Positions 18,125 to 27,099 of a stretch of 64,000 nucleotides of DNA are shown piece after piece. A program made the position numbers and the translations under genes. The DNA lies in NCBI RefSeq assembly GCF_003863355.1, contig NZ_QQWG01000001.1, positions 62,001-126,000 of the forward strand. The letters are read 5' to 3'. Source of the stretch: Ancylomarina euxina (GTDB lineage: Bacteria; Bacteroidota; Bacteroidia; Bacteroidales; Marinifilaceae). Position 1 is the first letter of the stretch. Every line of letters starts with the position of its first letter. Below the pieces are notes generated by a model that ran no database searches, was not told where the DNA came from, and saw nothing but the letters and a program-made list of their open reading frames with translations.

Positions 18125-20530
18125 ATGATTTTTTTAAAATTAGCATTTCGTCGTTTGTTCGGTAAAGGGGAGCATAGTGCGGCTCGTATCATATCATTAG
18201 CCACAGGTTTGGCATTTGGTATTTTACTTTTATCGGAGGTATTCTATTATTACAGTTTTGATAGTTTTTATCCAGATTCAGACCGTATTTATGTGGTGGA
18301 TTCAAATTTTAAAAGGGATAAATCATCTGAAAAAATTGAATCTCGCCATTATGTGAGTGGTGCAATAGCCCCTGGATTAAAAGCTGAAGTTCCGGGAGTT
18401 GAAGCAGCAACGCGTCTAAATGCTATAGGTTCTTCAGTTTTTTACACAGAGGATAAAAAAAGCTATGAGGCTAAGTTTGTTTTGGCAGATGAGTATCTCT
18501 TTGATGTTCTTCCCAGACCAATGATTAAAGGAAATCCTGAAGAAATTCTTAAGTCGCCCATGACTTGTATGATTTCAAGTAAAATTGCTGAAAATATCGG
18601 AGATAATGTAATTGGAAAAGTCATAGAGTTAAAGGAATATCCAGGTAAGAAATTGACTATTGAAGGTGTGTTTGAAGCCTTGCCAGAATATACAAATTAC
18701 AAATACGATATTTTGATTTCGATGGTTTCAACAGCGTGTTTTATGGGTGATGGCACAAACAATTGGCTGGGTAACGATCGTTATTATGCTTGTATGAAAT
18801 TGGCCCCTGGAGTTAAGCCCGAAAGTCTTGCTCCCGCAGTTAGAAAGATGCAAGAAGTCCATCAGGATATTGTTAAAATTGAGGAACAAAATGATGGATT
18901 TGTTTTGAAATACACATTCAAACCCATTAAGGAAATTTATACCGAGAACTTAAAAGACATAATTCTAATTCTGAGTACCATTGCTTTTGCTGTTCTGTTT
19001 GTTTCTCTACTTAACTATATTTTATTGACTTTAAGTGTTTTGGTTGAACGATCGAAATCATCGGCTATTTATAAAACCTTTGGTGCTCATGCTAGGCATT
19101 TACGACAGATTATTTTCTCTGAATCAGTGCTTTTATTTTTGATATCCTTATTGGCTGCTTTTGTTATGATTATGGTTTTACAACCAGCAGCCGAGAGACA
19201 GGTTGGCCATAAATTAGTGTCCGTATTAAACCCTTATGTAGTTGTGCCGCTTATGGGGATATTAATGCTTATGGTGATACTGATGAGTTATTTACCAGCT
19301 CGATTTTTCTCTCGTATTCCTGTAGCCAATGCCTTTCGTCATTATCAGCAGAAAAAGAATAAATGGAAATTGATTTTATTATCCTTTCAATTTGTCGGCG
19401 CTTCTTTCATTCTCTCCATGCTTGTTATTGTAAGCTTGCAATATTCTAATATGAAAAACAGTTCTCACGGTTATCAGGCCGAAGGTATATTTTATGGATC
19501 AACCAGTGGTATGGATGGGAGTAAAATAGCGAGAGTCTTACATGAATTAAGATCGATGCCTGAAATACAAACTGTGGGACTTGGTGAGGAATTACCTATT
19601 TCTTTTCAATCGGGAAACAATATTCGGTCTATGGATAATCAGAGGGAGCTATTTAATGTAGCAGATTTCTATTCTATTGATGCCAACTATCTATCCATAT
19701 TAGAAATTCCTCTTATCGAAGGAGATGGTTTCGTGAATGGGAAGACGCTAGGAGACGACATGCTTATAAGTAAGAAATGTGCTGATATGTTGAAATTTCA
19801 CAATATTTTGAAAGATGGGGTTATTGGTAAACAGATCGCAATTACCGGGCATGGCAATAAGAATAAAAATATACAAGGGGTATTCTCTGATTTTACAATG
19901 AATTCTAAGGCTAATCCGGATACGCGTCCTGCGGTATTTTTCTATCTATCTGAATCGAATTTTATTAAGAGAGCTATAAAATACCCATCCTATTCCTTCA
20001 ATATATTGGTAAAAATATATCCTGATACTCAAGCTGGAATGATGAATATAATAAGAGAGGTATTTAACAAGGCACTTCTTTTTAAAGATGCCAATATCAA
20101 GAGCATTGAAATAGAACAAGAAAAGGGTTATACACAGCAACGTGGATTTCGAAATGCGATGATGGCAGGAAGTGCTATTATCTTATTAATTACAATAATT
20201 GGTCTATTGGGTTACACTACCAACGAGGCAGTGAGAAGGCGTAAAGAATTGGCTATTCGAAGAATAAACGGAGCTAAATTTTCGAATATTTTAAAAGTCT
20301 TCTTGTGGGATGTTGAGGTAATTGCAATTCCTGCTGTAATGCTTGGAGCTATTGGAGCTTGGTTAACAGCCAGTTTATGGATGCAGAATTTTGCCTATAA
20401 ATTACCACTTCATTGGGGAATATTCTTGATTTGTAGCTTGATTATTCTATTGTTAGTTGCACTTGTTACCATCATAAATTTCACAAGAAATGCGAGACAG
20501 AATCCAGTGGATAGCTTGAGGTATGAGTAA
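18125..20530 (+). CDS. FtsX/MacB-type ABC permease 4 (divergent)
   Basis: From ATG 18125 the protein has 801 residues and begins MIFLKLAFRRL, as FtsX permeases normally do. An upstream in-frame ATG at 18074 would add 17 residues without homology and overlap permease 3. The layout is the same (MacB core domain, FtsX domain, second periplasmic domain, FtsX domain), but both coupling motifs have diverged (KTFGAHARHLRQI and ELAIRRINGAKF) and the tail (QNPVDSLRYE) does not share the near-identical DNA of the other three. It closes the operon and is followed by a strong terminator at 20541. It may be the older or functionally distinct partner. Confidence 0.92.
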   Translation: MIFLKLAFRRLFGKGEHSAARIISLATGLAFGILLLSEVFYYYSFDSFYPDSDRIYVVDSNFKRDKSSEKIESRHYVSGAIAPGLKAEVPGVEAATRLNAIGSSVFYTEDKKSYEAKFVLADEYLFDVLPRPMIKGNPEEILKSPMTCMISSKIAENIGDNVIGKVIELKEYPGKKLTIEGVFEALPEYTNYKYDILISMVSTACFMGDGTNNWLGNDRYYACMKLAPGVKPESLAPAVRKMQEVHQDIVKIEEQNDGFVLKYTFKPIKEIYTENLKDIILILSTIAFAVLFVSLLNYILLTLSVLVERSKSSAIYKTFGAHARHLRQIIFSESVLLFLISLLAAFVMIMVLQPAAERQVGHKLVSVLNPYVVVPLMGILMLMVILMSYLPARFFSRIPVANAFRHYQQKKNKWKLILLSFQFVGASFILSMLVIVSLQYSNMKNSSHGYQAEGIFYGSTSGMDGSKIARVLHELRSMPEIQTVGLGEELPISFQSGNNIRSMDNQRELFNVADFYSIDANYLSILEIPLIEGDGFVNGKTLGDDMLISKKCADMLKFHNILKDGVIGKQIAITGHGNKNKNIQGVFSDFTMNSKANPDTRPAVFFYLSESNFIKRAIKYPSYSFNILVKIYPDTQAGMMNIIREVFNKALLFKDANIKSIEIEQEKGYTQQRGFRNAMMAGSAIILLITIIGLLGYTTNEAVRRRKELAIRRINGAKFSNILKVFLWDVEVIAIPAVMLGAIGAWLTASLWMQNFAYKLPLHWGIFLICSLIILLLVALVTIINFTRNARQNPVDSLRYE

Positions 20531-20540
20531 TATAAAATGA

Positions 20541-20573
20541 AACATCCCGACTGGGAGTACCAATCGGGATGTT
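20541..20573 (+). terminator. Intrinsic terminator of the exporter operon
   Basis: AACATCCCGA at 20541-20550 pairs perfectly with 20564-20573 (10 bp, 13-nt loop), 11 bp after the permease 4 stop codon. The tract after it is only weakly T-rich, but position and stem strength fit a terminator. Confidence 0.75.
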
Positions 20574-20773
20574 CACAAAATACTTAAACAACAAACACTA
20601 ACATAAACGTTCCTTAAACGCGTACACCACAAAGATGAGTATTAAATATGGTTCTTGAAAGTGATTTTCAGGCAGATATGGGCGCAAACGTTATAGAGTG
20701 TTCCCGAAAACGTTTGCTGCGACGTTATTTATATAAAATTTAAATAACGACTTATGAGTCTGATTCATTTTTC

Positions 20774-20801
20774 AAAAATTGCTCCACGTGGAGCAATTTT
20801 T
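20774..20801. terminator. 28-bp perfect palindrome centred on CCACGTGG
   Basis: The sequence from AAAAATTGCTCC to its exact complement forms a 28-bp perfect palindrome ending in five T residues, as a bidirectional terminator would. Its centre GCTCCACGTGGAGC differs from a parS core (GTTCCACGTGGAAC) by one symmetrical change, so it could instead be a weak ParB site. No gene needing a terminator is adjacent except a possible RNA upstream. Confidence 0.5.
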
Positions 20802-20952
20802 AGTTGGTTATTATGAGTCTTTTGGTGAACAAAATTCTTAGATGGGGGTTTTGTTTACGAACTAAACGATTCAAAACTTTCTTCAATCTAAAAGGGCTAC
20901 AGCTTCATTATTCCAATTCTATATTTCAATCTAGAACAATCCTTATTTTCGC

Positions 20953-20960
20953 TATATTTG
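20953..20960 (+). promoter_or_regulatory. -7 box TATATTTG ahead of the flippase gene
   Basis: TATATTTG fits the Bacteroidota -7 consensus TAnnTTTG; it would start transcription near 20967, about 45-100 nt before the flippase start. No clear -33 TTTG partner is seen. Confidence 0.45.
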
Positions 20961-21012
20961 TCTTCTTGTAAAGCTTGCTCTAAAGATTATCATGTTCAGT
21001 ATCTTGTTCTGA

Positions 21013-22545
21013 TTGACTGAGGCAATACCTTTTAAAAATAAAGATGATTTTAACTCCAAAGAAGATATTTTGAATCCATTAAAGAAACTTGCAGGTGAAA
21101 CGGCCATATATGGCGTAAGCTCTATTCTCGGAAGACTGCTAAATTGGCTTTTAGTGCCTCTTTATACCATTCTATTCGTTACAGAGGAGTATGGTATTGT
21201 GACAAACCTAATGGCCTACGTTGCCATAACTCTGGTCATGCTAACTTATGGTTTAGAAACGGGGTATTTTAGGTTTGCCAATGACGATACCTATAAGGCT
21301 AAAGTATATTCAACCACATTTTTCTCTGTATTGACAACTAGCCTAATCTTTTTAGGGGCAGTTCTTTTGTTTATGGACCCTATTTCGTCATTTCTAAATG
21401 TACCTAATAGAACTTACTATGTCATTCTTTTAGCCTTGACATTGGCCTTTGATGCCATAACATCATTGCCCTTTGCTAAGTTGCGTCAAGAGAAGCGACC
21501 TCTGCGATTTGCCTTTATCAAGTTTTGTAATATTGGAATAAATTTAGGTTTGAATCTATTCTTTCTTCTGCTTTGTCCAAAGCTAAATGCTTGGTTTCCT
21601 GAATTGGGTGTGACTCGAATATGGAATCCAGAGATTGGTATTGGTTATATCTTTATTGCATGGTTTGTGTCATCGCTCTTTAATTTGATCCTACTAATAC
21701 CCGATTTGGTCAAGATCAAATGGCAGTTCGATGCGGCCTTGCTTCGTAAAGTGCTTACTTATACGTCTCCAATTTTGGTGGTAAGTATTGCTGCACAGAT
21801 TAATCTGAATGTGGATAAAATGCTAATGCCAAAGCTGATTTCTGATGCCAGTGAGGCTTTGTCTCAAACGGGTATTTATGGTGCTAATTTCAAGTTAGCA
21901 GTCATTATGACTCTTTTTATTCAAGCCTTTCGTTTTGCTTTCGAACCCTTCTTCTTTTCCCAGAACAAAGATGAAAATAGCAAGAAGCTCTATGCCGATG
22001 TGCTGAAGTATTTTGTGATATTGGGAATGCTCATTTTCATGGGGGTTATTTTTTATATCGATATTGTTAAAATACTAATCGGTCCTAAGTATCGTGATGG
22101 TTTGGACATCGTACCTATGGTTCTTTTAGCCAATTTCTTTTTGGGCATCTTCTTTTCCTTATCACTTTGGTACAAGCTTACCGATAAAACTCGATTTGGA
22201 GCTTATATGGCTCTTGGAGGAGCAGCAATAACATTGACTTTGAATATTATTCTCGTGCCAAAGATTGGTTATTATGGGGCGGCTGTAGCCATTTTGGTTT
22301 GTTCTATTTTTATGACAATAACGAGTTATATTCTTGGACAAAAGTATTATCCTATACCTTACGATTTAAAGCGAATTGTCACTTATTTTGCTTTGGGTAT
22401 GTCCCTTTATTTTGTGAGTACCCATATTGTTTTCGATAACCATTGGCTAAAAATGTTGGCTAAAACTCCATTAATTATTCTATTTTTAGTTGTTGTTTTC
22501 CAGAAAGAGAAGTTATGGCATGTGGTGAGGAGGGTAAAAGGATAG
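21013..22545 (+). CDS. Polysaccharide flippase / MATE-like lipid-linked sugar exporter
   Basis: Inner-membrane protein of 510 residues with about 14 hydrophobic segments, of the polysaccharide biosynthesis (Wzx/MurJ-like, MOP superfamily) type. Typical sequence is KKLAGETAIYGVSSILGRLLN at the first helix and EEYGIVTNLMAY in the next loop. It probably moves a lipid-linked glycan across the membrane. The frame has no ATG near its beginning: a stop codon lies directly before TTG 21013. A second TTG at 21070 would give MNPLKKLAG, which is how related proteins usually begin, so translation may start there. It is followed by dut and a sugar nucleotidyltransferase on the same strand. Confidence 0.88.
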   Translation: MTEAIPFKNKDDFNSKEDILNPLKKLAGETAIYGVSSILGRLLNWLLVPLYTILFVTEEYGIVTNLMAYVAITLVMLTYGLETGYFRFANDDTYKAKVYSTTFFSVLTTSLIFLGAVLLFMDPISSFLNVPNRTYYVILLALTLAFDAITSLPFAKLRQEKRPLRFAFIKFCNIGINLGLNLFFLLLCPKLNAWFPELGVTRIWNPEIGIGYIFIAWFVSSLFNLILLIPDLVKIKWQFDAALLRKVLTYTSPILVVSIAAQINLNVDKMLMPKLISDASEALSQTGIYGANFKLAVIMTLFIQAFRFAFEPFFFSQNKDENSKKLYADVLKYFVILGMLIFMGVIFYIDIVKILIGPKYRDGLDIVPMVLLANFFLGIFFSLSLWYKLTDKTRFGAYMALGGAAITLTLNIILVPKIGYYGAAVAILVCSIFMTITSYILGQKYYPIPYDLKRIVTYFALGMSLYFVSTHIVFDNHWLKMLAKTPLIILFLVVVFQKEKLWHVVRRVKG

Positions 22546-22655
22546 GCCAGCTATGCTGGGTCCGAGTATCGGGAATAAAGGCGAAACTTTTAAAAGATCT
22601 GCGTTTATTAGCGCAATCTGTTGGATGATAAATTAAAAACTAAACAAATATAAAG

Positions 22656-23090
22656 ATGAAGGTTAAAATCATTAATCAATCGAAGCACGATTTACCGAAG
22701 TACAGTACAGCTTTGTCAGCCGGTATGGATTTGAGAGCTAATATTAGCAAAAAGGTGATATTACAACCTCTTGAGCGCACTTTAATTCCTACAGGTTTGT
22801 TTATTGAGTTGCCTGCTGGTTATGAAGCTCAAATTCGACCACGAAGCGGTATGGCTTTGAAGGAAGGCATTACTGTTTTGAATACGCCTGGTACGATTGA
22901 TGCAGATTATCGAGGTGAAATTCGAGTAATTTTAGCGAATCTATCTAACTCAATGGTTGAGATTAATGATGGCGATCGTATCTGCCAAATGGTTATTGCA
23001 GCCCATGCTACAGTAGAATGGGAAGCAGTTGAAGAGCTGGAAGAAACCGTACGTGCTGCTGGTGGATTCGGACATACAGGTAAAGAGTAA
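22656..23090 (+). CDS. dut: dUTP diphosphatase
   Basis: Hydrolyses dUTP to dUMP and pyrophosphate, keeping uracil out of DNA and supplying dUMP for thymidylate synthesis. The 144-residue protein is the standard trimeric type, with all five motifs: AGMDLRA (1), PRSGMA (2), [11 protein letters not shown] (3) with the catalytic Asp, GDRICQMV (4), and the C-terminal Phe/Gly arm AAGGFGHTG (5) that closes over the active site. ATG at 22656 gives a normal N-terminus. It precedes a nucleotidyltransferase and the TPR/DUF4292/EnvC run, an order I recall from other Bacteroidota. Confidence 0.97.
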   Translation: MKVKIINQSKHDLPKYSTALSAGMDLRANISKKVILQPLERTLIPTGLFIELPAGYEAQIRPRSGMALKEGITVLNTPGTIDADYRGEIRVILANLSNSMVEINDGDRICQMVIAAHATVEWEAVEELEETVRAAGGFGHTGKE

Positions 23091-23097
23091 TGTGTTG

Positions 23098-23243
23098 ATT
23101 AAGGGATGTGATGATGTGGTAATGAGGGGATGCGATGTATTTAGTATTCTATCAATTAAACCATTTAGCAATCCAGCTGTTTCTCAGTCTTATTCTAATT
23201 ACCAATTGTTAATCGATCATCATTAATTGTAGATTACTAATCA
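23098..23243. repeat. Degenerate word repeats between dut and the nucleotidyltransferase gene
   Basis: Two repeat types sit side by side. Words such as GATGTGATGATGTGG and GGGGATGCGATG occupy about 23103-23137, and CAATTGTTAATC/CATTAATTG/GATTACTAATC words occupy about 23197-23243. The first type recurs after dtd (39876-39945), the second near 303-366 and 5018-5060. No gene is visible between 23091 and 23381. Confidence 0.5.
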
Positions 23244-23292
23244 AGCAAGCGTTAATAAATATTAATGCTCATTTTTACTAGAACTTATTCAG

Positions 23293-23300
23293 TAACTTTG
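23293..23300 (+). promoter_or_regulatory. -7 box TAACTTTG ahead of the nucleotidyltransferase gene
   Basis: TAACTTTG matches TAnnTTTG and would start transcription near 23307, about 75 nt before the start codon. No convincing -33 element. Confidence 0.45.
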
Positions 23301-23381
23301 ATTTTGCCTTTATATCACCCCTGTTTTGTGTGGTTTGGGGTTGGCATAATTAAAACATTATAAAAAAAACTAAGAAAGAAT

Positions 23382-24380
23382 ATGAAGATTATTGTTCCAA
23401 TGGCAGGAATGGGAAAGCGCATGCGCCCACATACTTTAACGGTACCAAAACCTCTTATTCCTATTGCAGGAAAACCAATTGTACAACGCTTATTAGAAGA
23501 AATTGCCAAGGTTTCTGGTGAAGAAATTGAAGAAATCGCTTATATCATTGGGCATTTTGGTGATGAAGTTGAAAATCAATTGAAGGAGATTGCTTCTGAC
23601 CTAAATGCTAAGGCAAGCATCTATTATCAAACGGAAGCTTTAGGTACGGCTCATGCTATTCACTGTGCAGCAGATTCTCTTGATGGTAAGGTTGTTGTTG
23701 CTTTTGCTGATACTTTATTTAAAGCTGACTTTGTTTTAGATAATGAAGCTGATTCAGTAATTTGGGTACAAAAGGTTGAGGATCCATCTGCTTTTGGAGT
23801 GATTAAAATGGACGATAATAATCGTATTACGGACTTTGTTGAGAAACCACAAGAATTTGTTTCAGACCTTGCTATTATTGGTATTTACTACTTTAAAGAT
23901 GGTGCAAATCTGAAATCAGAACTTCAGTATTTGTTAGATAATAAGGTCGTTGTAAATGGAGAATATCAGTTAACTGATGCTCTTGAGAATATGAAGAATA
24001 AAGGGCTTAAATTTGTTCCTGGCCAGGTGATTGAGTGGATGGATTGTGGCAATAAAGATGCAACTGTCAATACAAATCAACGTATACTTGAATATCATAA
24101 AGATGATAAATTAGTTGCTGACACTTTCGTAAATGAAAATTCAGTGATTATTCCTCCGTGTTATATTGGAGAAAATGTGGTGATCAAGAATTCTGTAGTA
24201 GGACCTCACGTATCCTTAGGCAATAATTCTCTAATTGAGAACTCTTTGGTTTCTAATGCTATCGTTCAGACTAATACAAAAATTGCTGGTGGTCATATCA
24301 AAAATTCTATGTTAGGAAATTTTGTTGAAGTCACTGGGGAAGCAAAAGAATACAGCGTTGGTGATTATACCAATTGCTAA
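23382..24380 (+). CDS. Sugar-phosphate nucleotidyltransferase (glucose-1-phosphate thymidylyltransferase-like)
   Basis: Cytosolic NTP transferase of 332 residues that probably activates a sugar 1-phosphate as an NDP-sugar. The N-terminal domain has the signature PMAGMGKRMRPHTLTVPKPLIPIAGKP (residues 6-32, the GxGxRxxP..xxKP pattern), a QTEALGTAHAI loop and a metal-binding Asp in VAFADTL. The C-terminal part (about 245-325) has hexapeptide-like repeats (VIIPPCYIGENVVIKNSVVG) that form a left-handed beta-helix. The base and sugar cannot be assigned from sequence. Located between dut and a TPR protein; a hairpin follows it. Confidence 0.85.
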   Translation: MKIIVPMAGMGKRMRPHTLTVPKPLIPIAGKPIVQRLLEEIAKVSGEEIEEIAYIIGHFGDEVENQLKEIASDLNAKASIYYQTEALGTAHAIHCAADSLDGKVVVAFADTLFKADFVLDNEADSVIWVQKVEDPSAFGVIKMDDNNRITDFVEKPQEFVSDLAIIGIYYFKDGANLKSELQYLLDNKVVVNGEYQLTDALENMKNKGLKFVPGQVIEWMDCGNKDATVNTNQRILEYHKDDKLVADTFVNENSVIIPPCYIGENVVIKNSVVGPHVSLGNNSLIENSLVSNAIVQTNTKIAGGHIKNSMLGNFVEVTGEAKEYSVGDYTNC

Positions 24381-24399
24381 TTAATTGGATAAAAGTCTT

Positions 24400-24433
24400 G
24401 ATTCTGAGGTCTGTAAATTCAGGTCTCAGAATC
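24400..24433 (+). terminator. Hairpin after the nucleotidyltransferase gene
   Basis: GATTCTGAG at 24400-24408 pairs with CTCAGAATC at 24425-24433, followed by GATTTGTAT. The stem is good and the T-tract is poor, so this is a probable terminator or attenuator between the transferase and the TPR gene. Confidence 0.55.
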
Positions 24434-24476
24434 GATTTGTATATAAGAGCTTTATCGAATTGAAATACATAAATTA

Positions 24477-26219
24477 ATGATGGGAAGACAATTTATAGTT
24501 TATATGCTTGCTGGAGTACTAATGTTTGGTTCTTTTGCTGCATTAGGACAAAAGAAGGGAAAGGATAAAAAACAGAGTAAAGTAGAGCTAACTGAACAGA
24601 AGCGTCTTGAGTTTGATTATGCGTTTCATGAAGGTGAGAAAGCTCTTGTGCTCGGCGAATATGAAAAAGCTATTTCTTGGTTTGCGACCTGCCTTAAGTT
24701 GGATAAAACCAGTGCTGTTGTTCGCTATGAATTGGCTAATATTTATATCAGTCAGGAGAATTTTAATTCGGCACTTGAATTGGCTCGTGGAGCAGTTGCC
24801 CTCCAGCCAAAAAATATGTGGTATCAGGTTCAGCTAGCGGGTATTTACAAGGCTAAGGGCATGATTGAACAAGCTTGTGGTGTTTATGAAAAATTGGCTT
24901 CCCAATTTCCTAAACGTGATGATTTTTATCATATACAAGCTGAATTATATGCCTCTGTTGAGAAATTTGAAGAAGCTCTTGAGGTGTATCAGAAACTAGA
25001 AAAGAAGCTAGGCGTTCATGAGCAAATAAGTATTAATAAACATGCTCTTTATCTGCGTTTAGGTAAAAGAAAAAATGCCTATGCTGAGTTGAATAAATTA
25101 GTGAAGAAATTTCCTTTCAAAATTGAAAATTATGGTCTTTTAGCCGATATGTATCTCCAAGATGGCGAAGATGATAAGGCATTAGCTCAGTATCAAAAGA
25201 TTGTTGAAATTGCTCCTGAAAATGGTTTAGTCCATTTCTATTTGGCTGAATATTACCGTAAGGATAAGCAAGAGGAGATGGCTTTGAACTCTTTAAAAAA
25301 AGCTTTTGCTAGTGATATGGTTAACCCCGATAAAAAGATTCAATATTTGATGGGGGTTATTATGGTGGATTCAGAAAATAAGTTGTCTGATGAGAATCTA
25401 AAATCGTTATTAGATCTATTGCTTAAGGTTCATCCTGAACACATTCATGTCAATGCACTTTATGCCGATTATCTGCGCCGTCAGAAGGATAGTGCTGGAG
25501 CACGTAAACTTCTTCGAAAAGTCCTTCAGCAGGATAAAAGTAATTACGTTGTATGGGAAGAACTGATGTTTATTAATAATGAATTATTAGACTTTGATAG
25601 TATGTTGGATGATAGTGCTGAGGCTATAAAATATTTCCCTACTCAACCCATGCTTTATATTTTTAATGGTGTTGCTGCAGCACAAAAGAAGGATTATGAA
25701 ACAGCCGTTAAATCCTTGACGACTGGCTTCAACTACGTTGGTGAAAATATAGCCATGAGAATTCAGTTCTTAACCTATTTGGGAGATGCACAATACGAGC
25801 TTGGTCATACCGAGAAAGCTTTTAAGGCTTATGATGAAGTTTTACTTTTTGATCCTGATAATGTGATCGTTTTAAATAATTACAGCTATTATTTATCAGT
25901 TCTTGACCTGAAATTGGAAAAAGCCAAGGAGATGAGTTTTAAATGTGTTGAAATTGAGAAAGAGAATTCAACTTACTTAGATACTCATGCATGGGTTTTA
26001 TTTAAATTAGGATCTTTCTCTGATGCTAAAAGAGCTATGGAAAAAGCCCTTCAATTTGGAGGACGTGAGTCAGCTGTAATTGTTGAGCATTATGGTGATA
26101 TTCTATTTCGTTTAGGAGAGAAGGAAGCGGCCATGACCGAATGGCAAAATGCTAAAAAGATTGGTGAAGGATCAAAGCAATTATCAGAAAAGATTAAAAC
26201 AGGGGTAATTCCAGAATAG
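24477..26219 (+). CDS. Secreted TPR-repeat protein
   Basis: 580 residues with an N-terminal signal peptide (MLAGVLMFGSFAALGQ) and a Lys-rich patch, then at least ten tetratricopeptide repeats that fill the rest of the protein. Typical units are GEYEKAISWFATCLKLD, KFEEALEVYQKL and ELGHTEKAFKAYDEVL. TPR arrays act as protein-binding scaffolds; the export signal places this one in the periplasm. The next gene starts 1 bp after its stop codon, so it is translated with the DUF4292 lipoprotein and the EnvC-like factor, which points to a role in cell-envelope assembly. The specific partner is unknown. Confidence 0.85.
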   Translation: MMGRQFIVYMLAGVLMFGSFAALGQKKGKDKKQSKVELTEQKRLEFDYAFHEGEKALVLGEYEKAISWFATCLKLDKTSAVVRYELANIYISQENFNSALELARGAVALQPKNMWYQVQLAGIYKAKGMIEQACGVYEKLASQFPKRDDFYHIQAELYASVEKFEEALEVYQKLEKKLGVHEQISINKHALYLRLGKRKNAYAELNKLVKKFPFKIENYGLLADMYLQDGEDDKALAQYQKIVEIAPENGLVHFYLAEYYRKDKQEEMALNSLKKAFASDMVNPDKKIQYLMGVIMVDSENKLSDENLKSLLDLLLKVHPEHIHVNALYADYLRRQKDSAGARKLLRKVLQQDKSNYVVWEELMFINNELLDFDSMLDDSAEAIKYFPTQPMLYIFNGVAAAQKKDYETAVKSLTTGFNYVGENIAMRIQFLTYLGDAQYELGHTEKAFKAYDEVLLFDPDNVIVLNNYSYYLSVLDLKLEKAKEMSFKCVEIEKENSTYLDTHAWVLFKLGSFSDAKRAMEKALQFGGRESAVIVEHYGDILFRLGEKEAAMTEWQNAKKIGEGSKQLSEKIKTGVIPE

Positions 26220-26220
26220 T

Positions 26221-27096
26221 ATGATGAGCATATTCCGCACAAAAAATAGCCTGCTTGGTATTGCATTTCTGCTTTTAGTCTTCCTGCAGTTCTCGTGTAA
26301 ATCGACCTATGACCTGGGTCAAAAACGAGCACATGGGATGAGTGATAATAAGCTTTATAGTCTGATTCAGGATAGTAGTTTATTATACAAAACACTCTTT
26401 ATAAAGCGCTTTTCTGCACATTATGAGTCAAAGGGAAAGAGTCAGAATGTAAGAGGGTCAATCAAAATATTAAGAGACAGTATTATCATGGTGCAAATAA
26501 ATGCACCAACTGGAATCCTTGAAGTCGCTAGGATGTATATTACGCCTGATTCTGTCAAAATGATAGATCGTTTAAAGAAGGAGTATATGGAAAGTGATTT
26601 CCTGTACTTATCGGATAAACTTAATATGGATGTTGATTTTTATACCCTTCAAAGTATTCTAACAAATGAGATCTTTCAACTCAATGAGCTTTATGAGAAG
26701 CGACGTCCTTTTGTCAGGAACTTTAAAGGAAAAGTGATCGACGATAAGTATGTATTTATTTCTGATAAGGCCTCGAAGGTTGAAAGAAAATTGAGAAAAG
26801 ATAAATATGAAAAGCTTTATAAGTTCAATTATCAACGCTTCGAAATAGATCCATCATTAATGAAAATTACTGATGTTTTGGTCAGACTGTTTGGTGAGGA
26901 AAGGGATATGACCTTAAAATATCGTGACTTTATCAATGTGGAAGGACAAAAATTTCCAAGTGAATTAGTTTTTAAGGTGAAGGATTCAACACAATCCTTA
27001 TCTTGTAAGTTGAAATATAATAAGCTTGTATTGAATCAAGACCTTAAGTTTCCATTTAAGCTCTCAAGCAAATTTAAAAGAATCTATCCAGAATAA
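26221..27096 (+). CDS. DUF4292 family lipoprotein
   Basis: 291 residues with a lipoprotein signal peptide: hydrophobic core LLGIAFLLLVFLQFS followed by Cys26, the lipidation site. The remainder is a beta-rich domain of the DUF4292 type (sequence such as RGSIKILRDSIIMVQINAPTGI), which resembles the LolA/LolB-like outer-membrane lipoprotein fold. It lies between a TPR protein and an EnvC-like hydrolase activator with gaps of 1 and 3 bp, an arrangement I remember from many Bacteroidota. Its role is unproven; a part in lipoprotein or envelope handling is an inference from fold and neighbours. Confidence 0.82.
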   Translation: MMSIFRTKNSLLGIAFLLLVFLQFSCKSTYDLGQKRAHGMSDNKLYSLIQDSSLLYKTLFIKRFSAHYESKGKSQNVRGSIKILRDSIIMVQINAPTGILEVARMYITPDSVKMIDRLKKEYMESDFLYLSDKLNMDVDFYTLQSILTNEIFQLNELYEKRRPFVRNFKGKVIDDKYVFISDKASKVERKLRKDKYEKLYKFNYQRFEIDPSLMKITDVLVRLFGEERDMTLKYRDFINVEGQKFPSELVFKVKDSTQSLSCKLKYNKLVLNQDLKFPFKLSSKFKRIYPE

Positions 27097-27099
27097 ACT

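Larger units (their letters stand above)
20574..21012. other. Gene-free, structure-rich intergenic region; candidate non-coding RNA
   Basis: No coding region is visible. Downstream of the terminator there are three further inverted repeats: GCAAACGTT 20683-20691 with 20709-20717, CGTTATTTA 20723-20731 with 20741-20749, and the 28-bp palindrome 20774-20801. The first two are close enough to stack in one folded RNA of about 70 nt, ended by the palindrome and its T-run. A -7-like TATATTTG at 20953-20960 lies ahead of the flippase gene. Confidence 0.45.
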
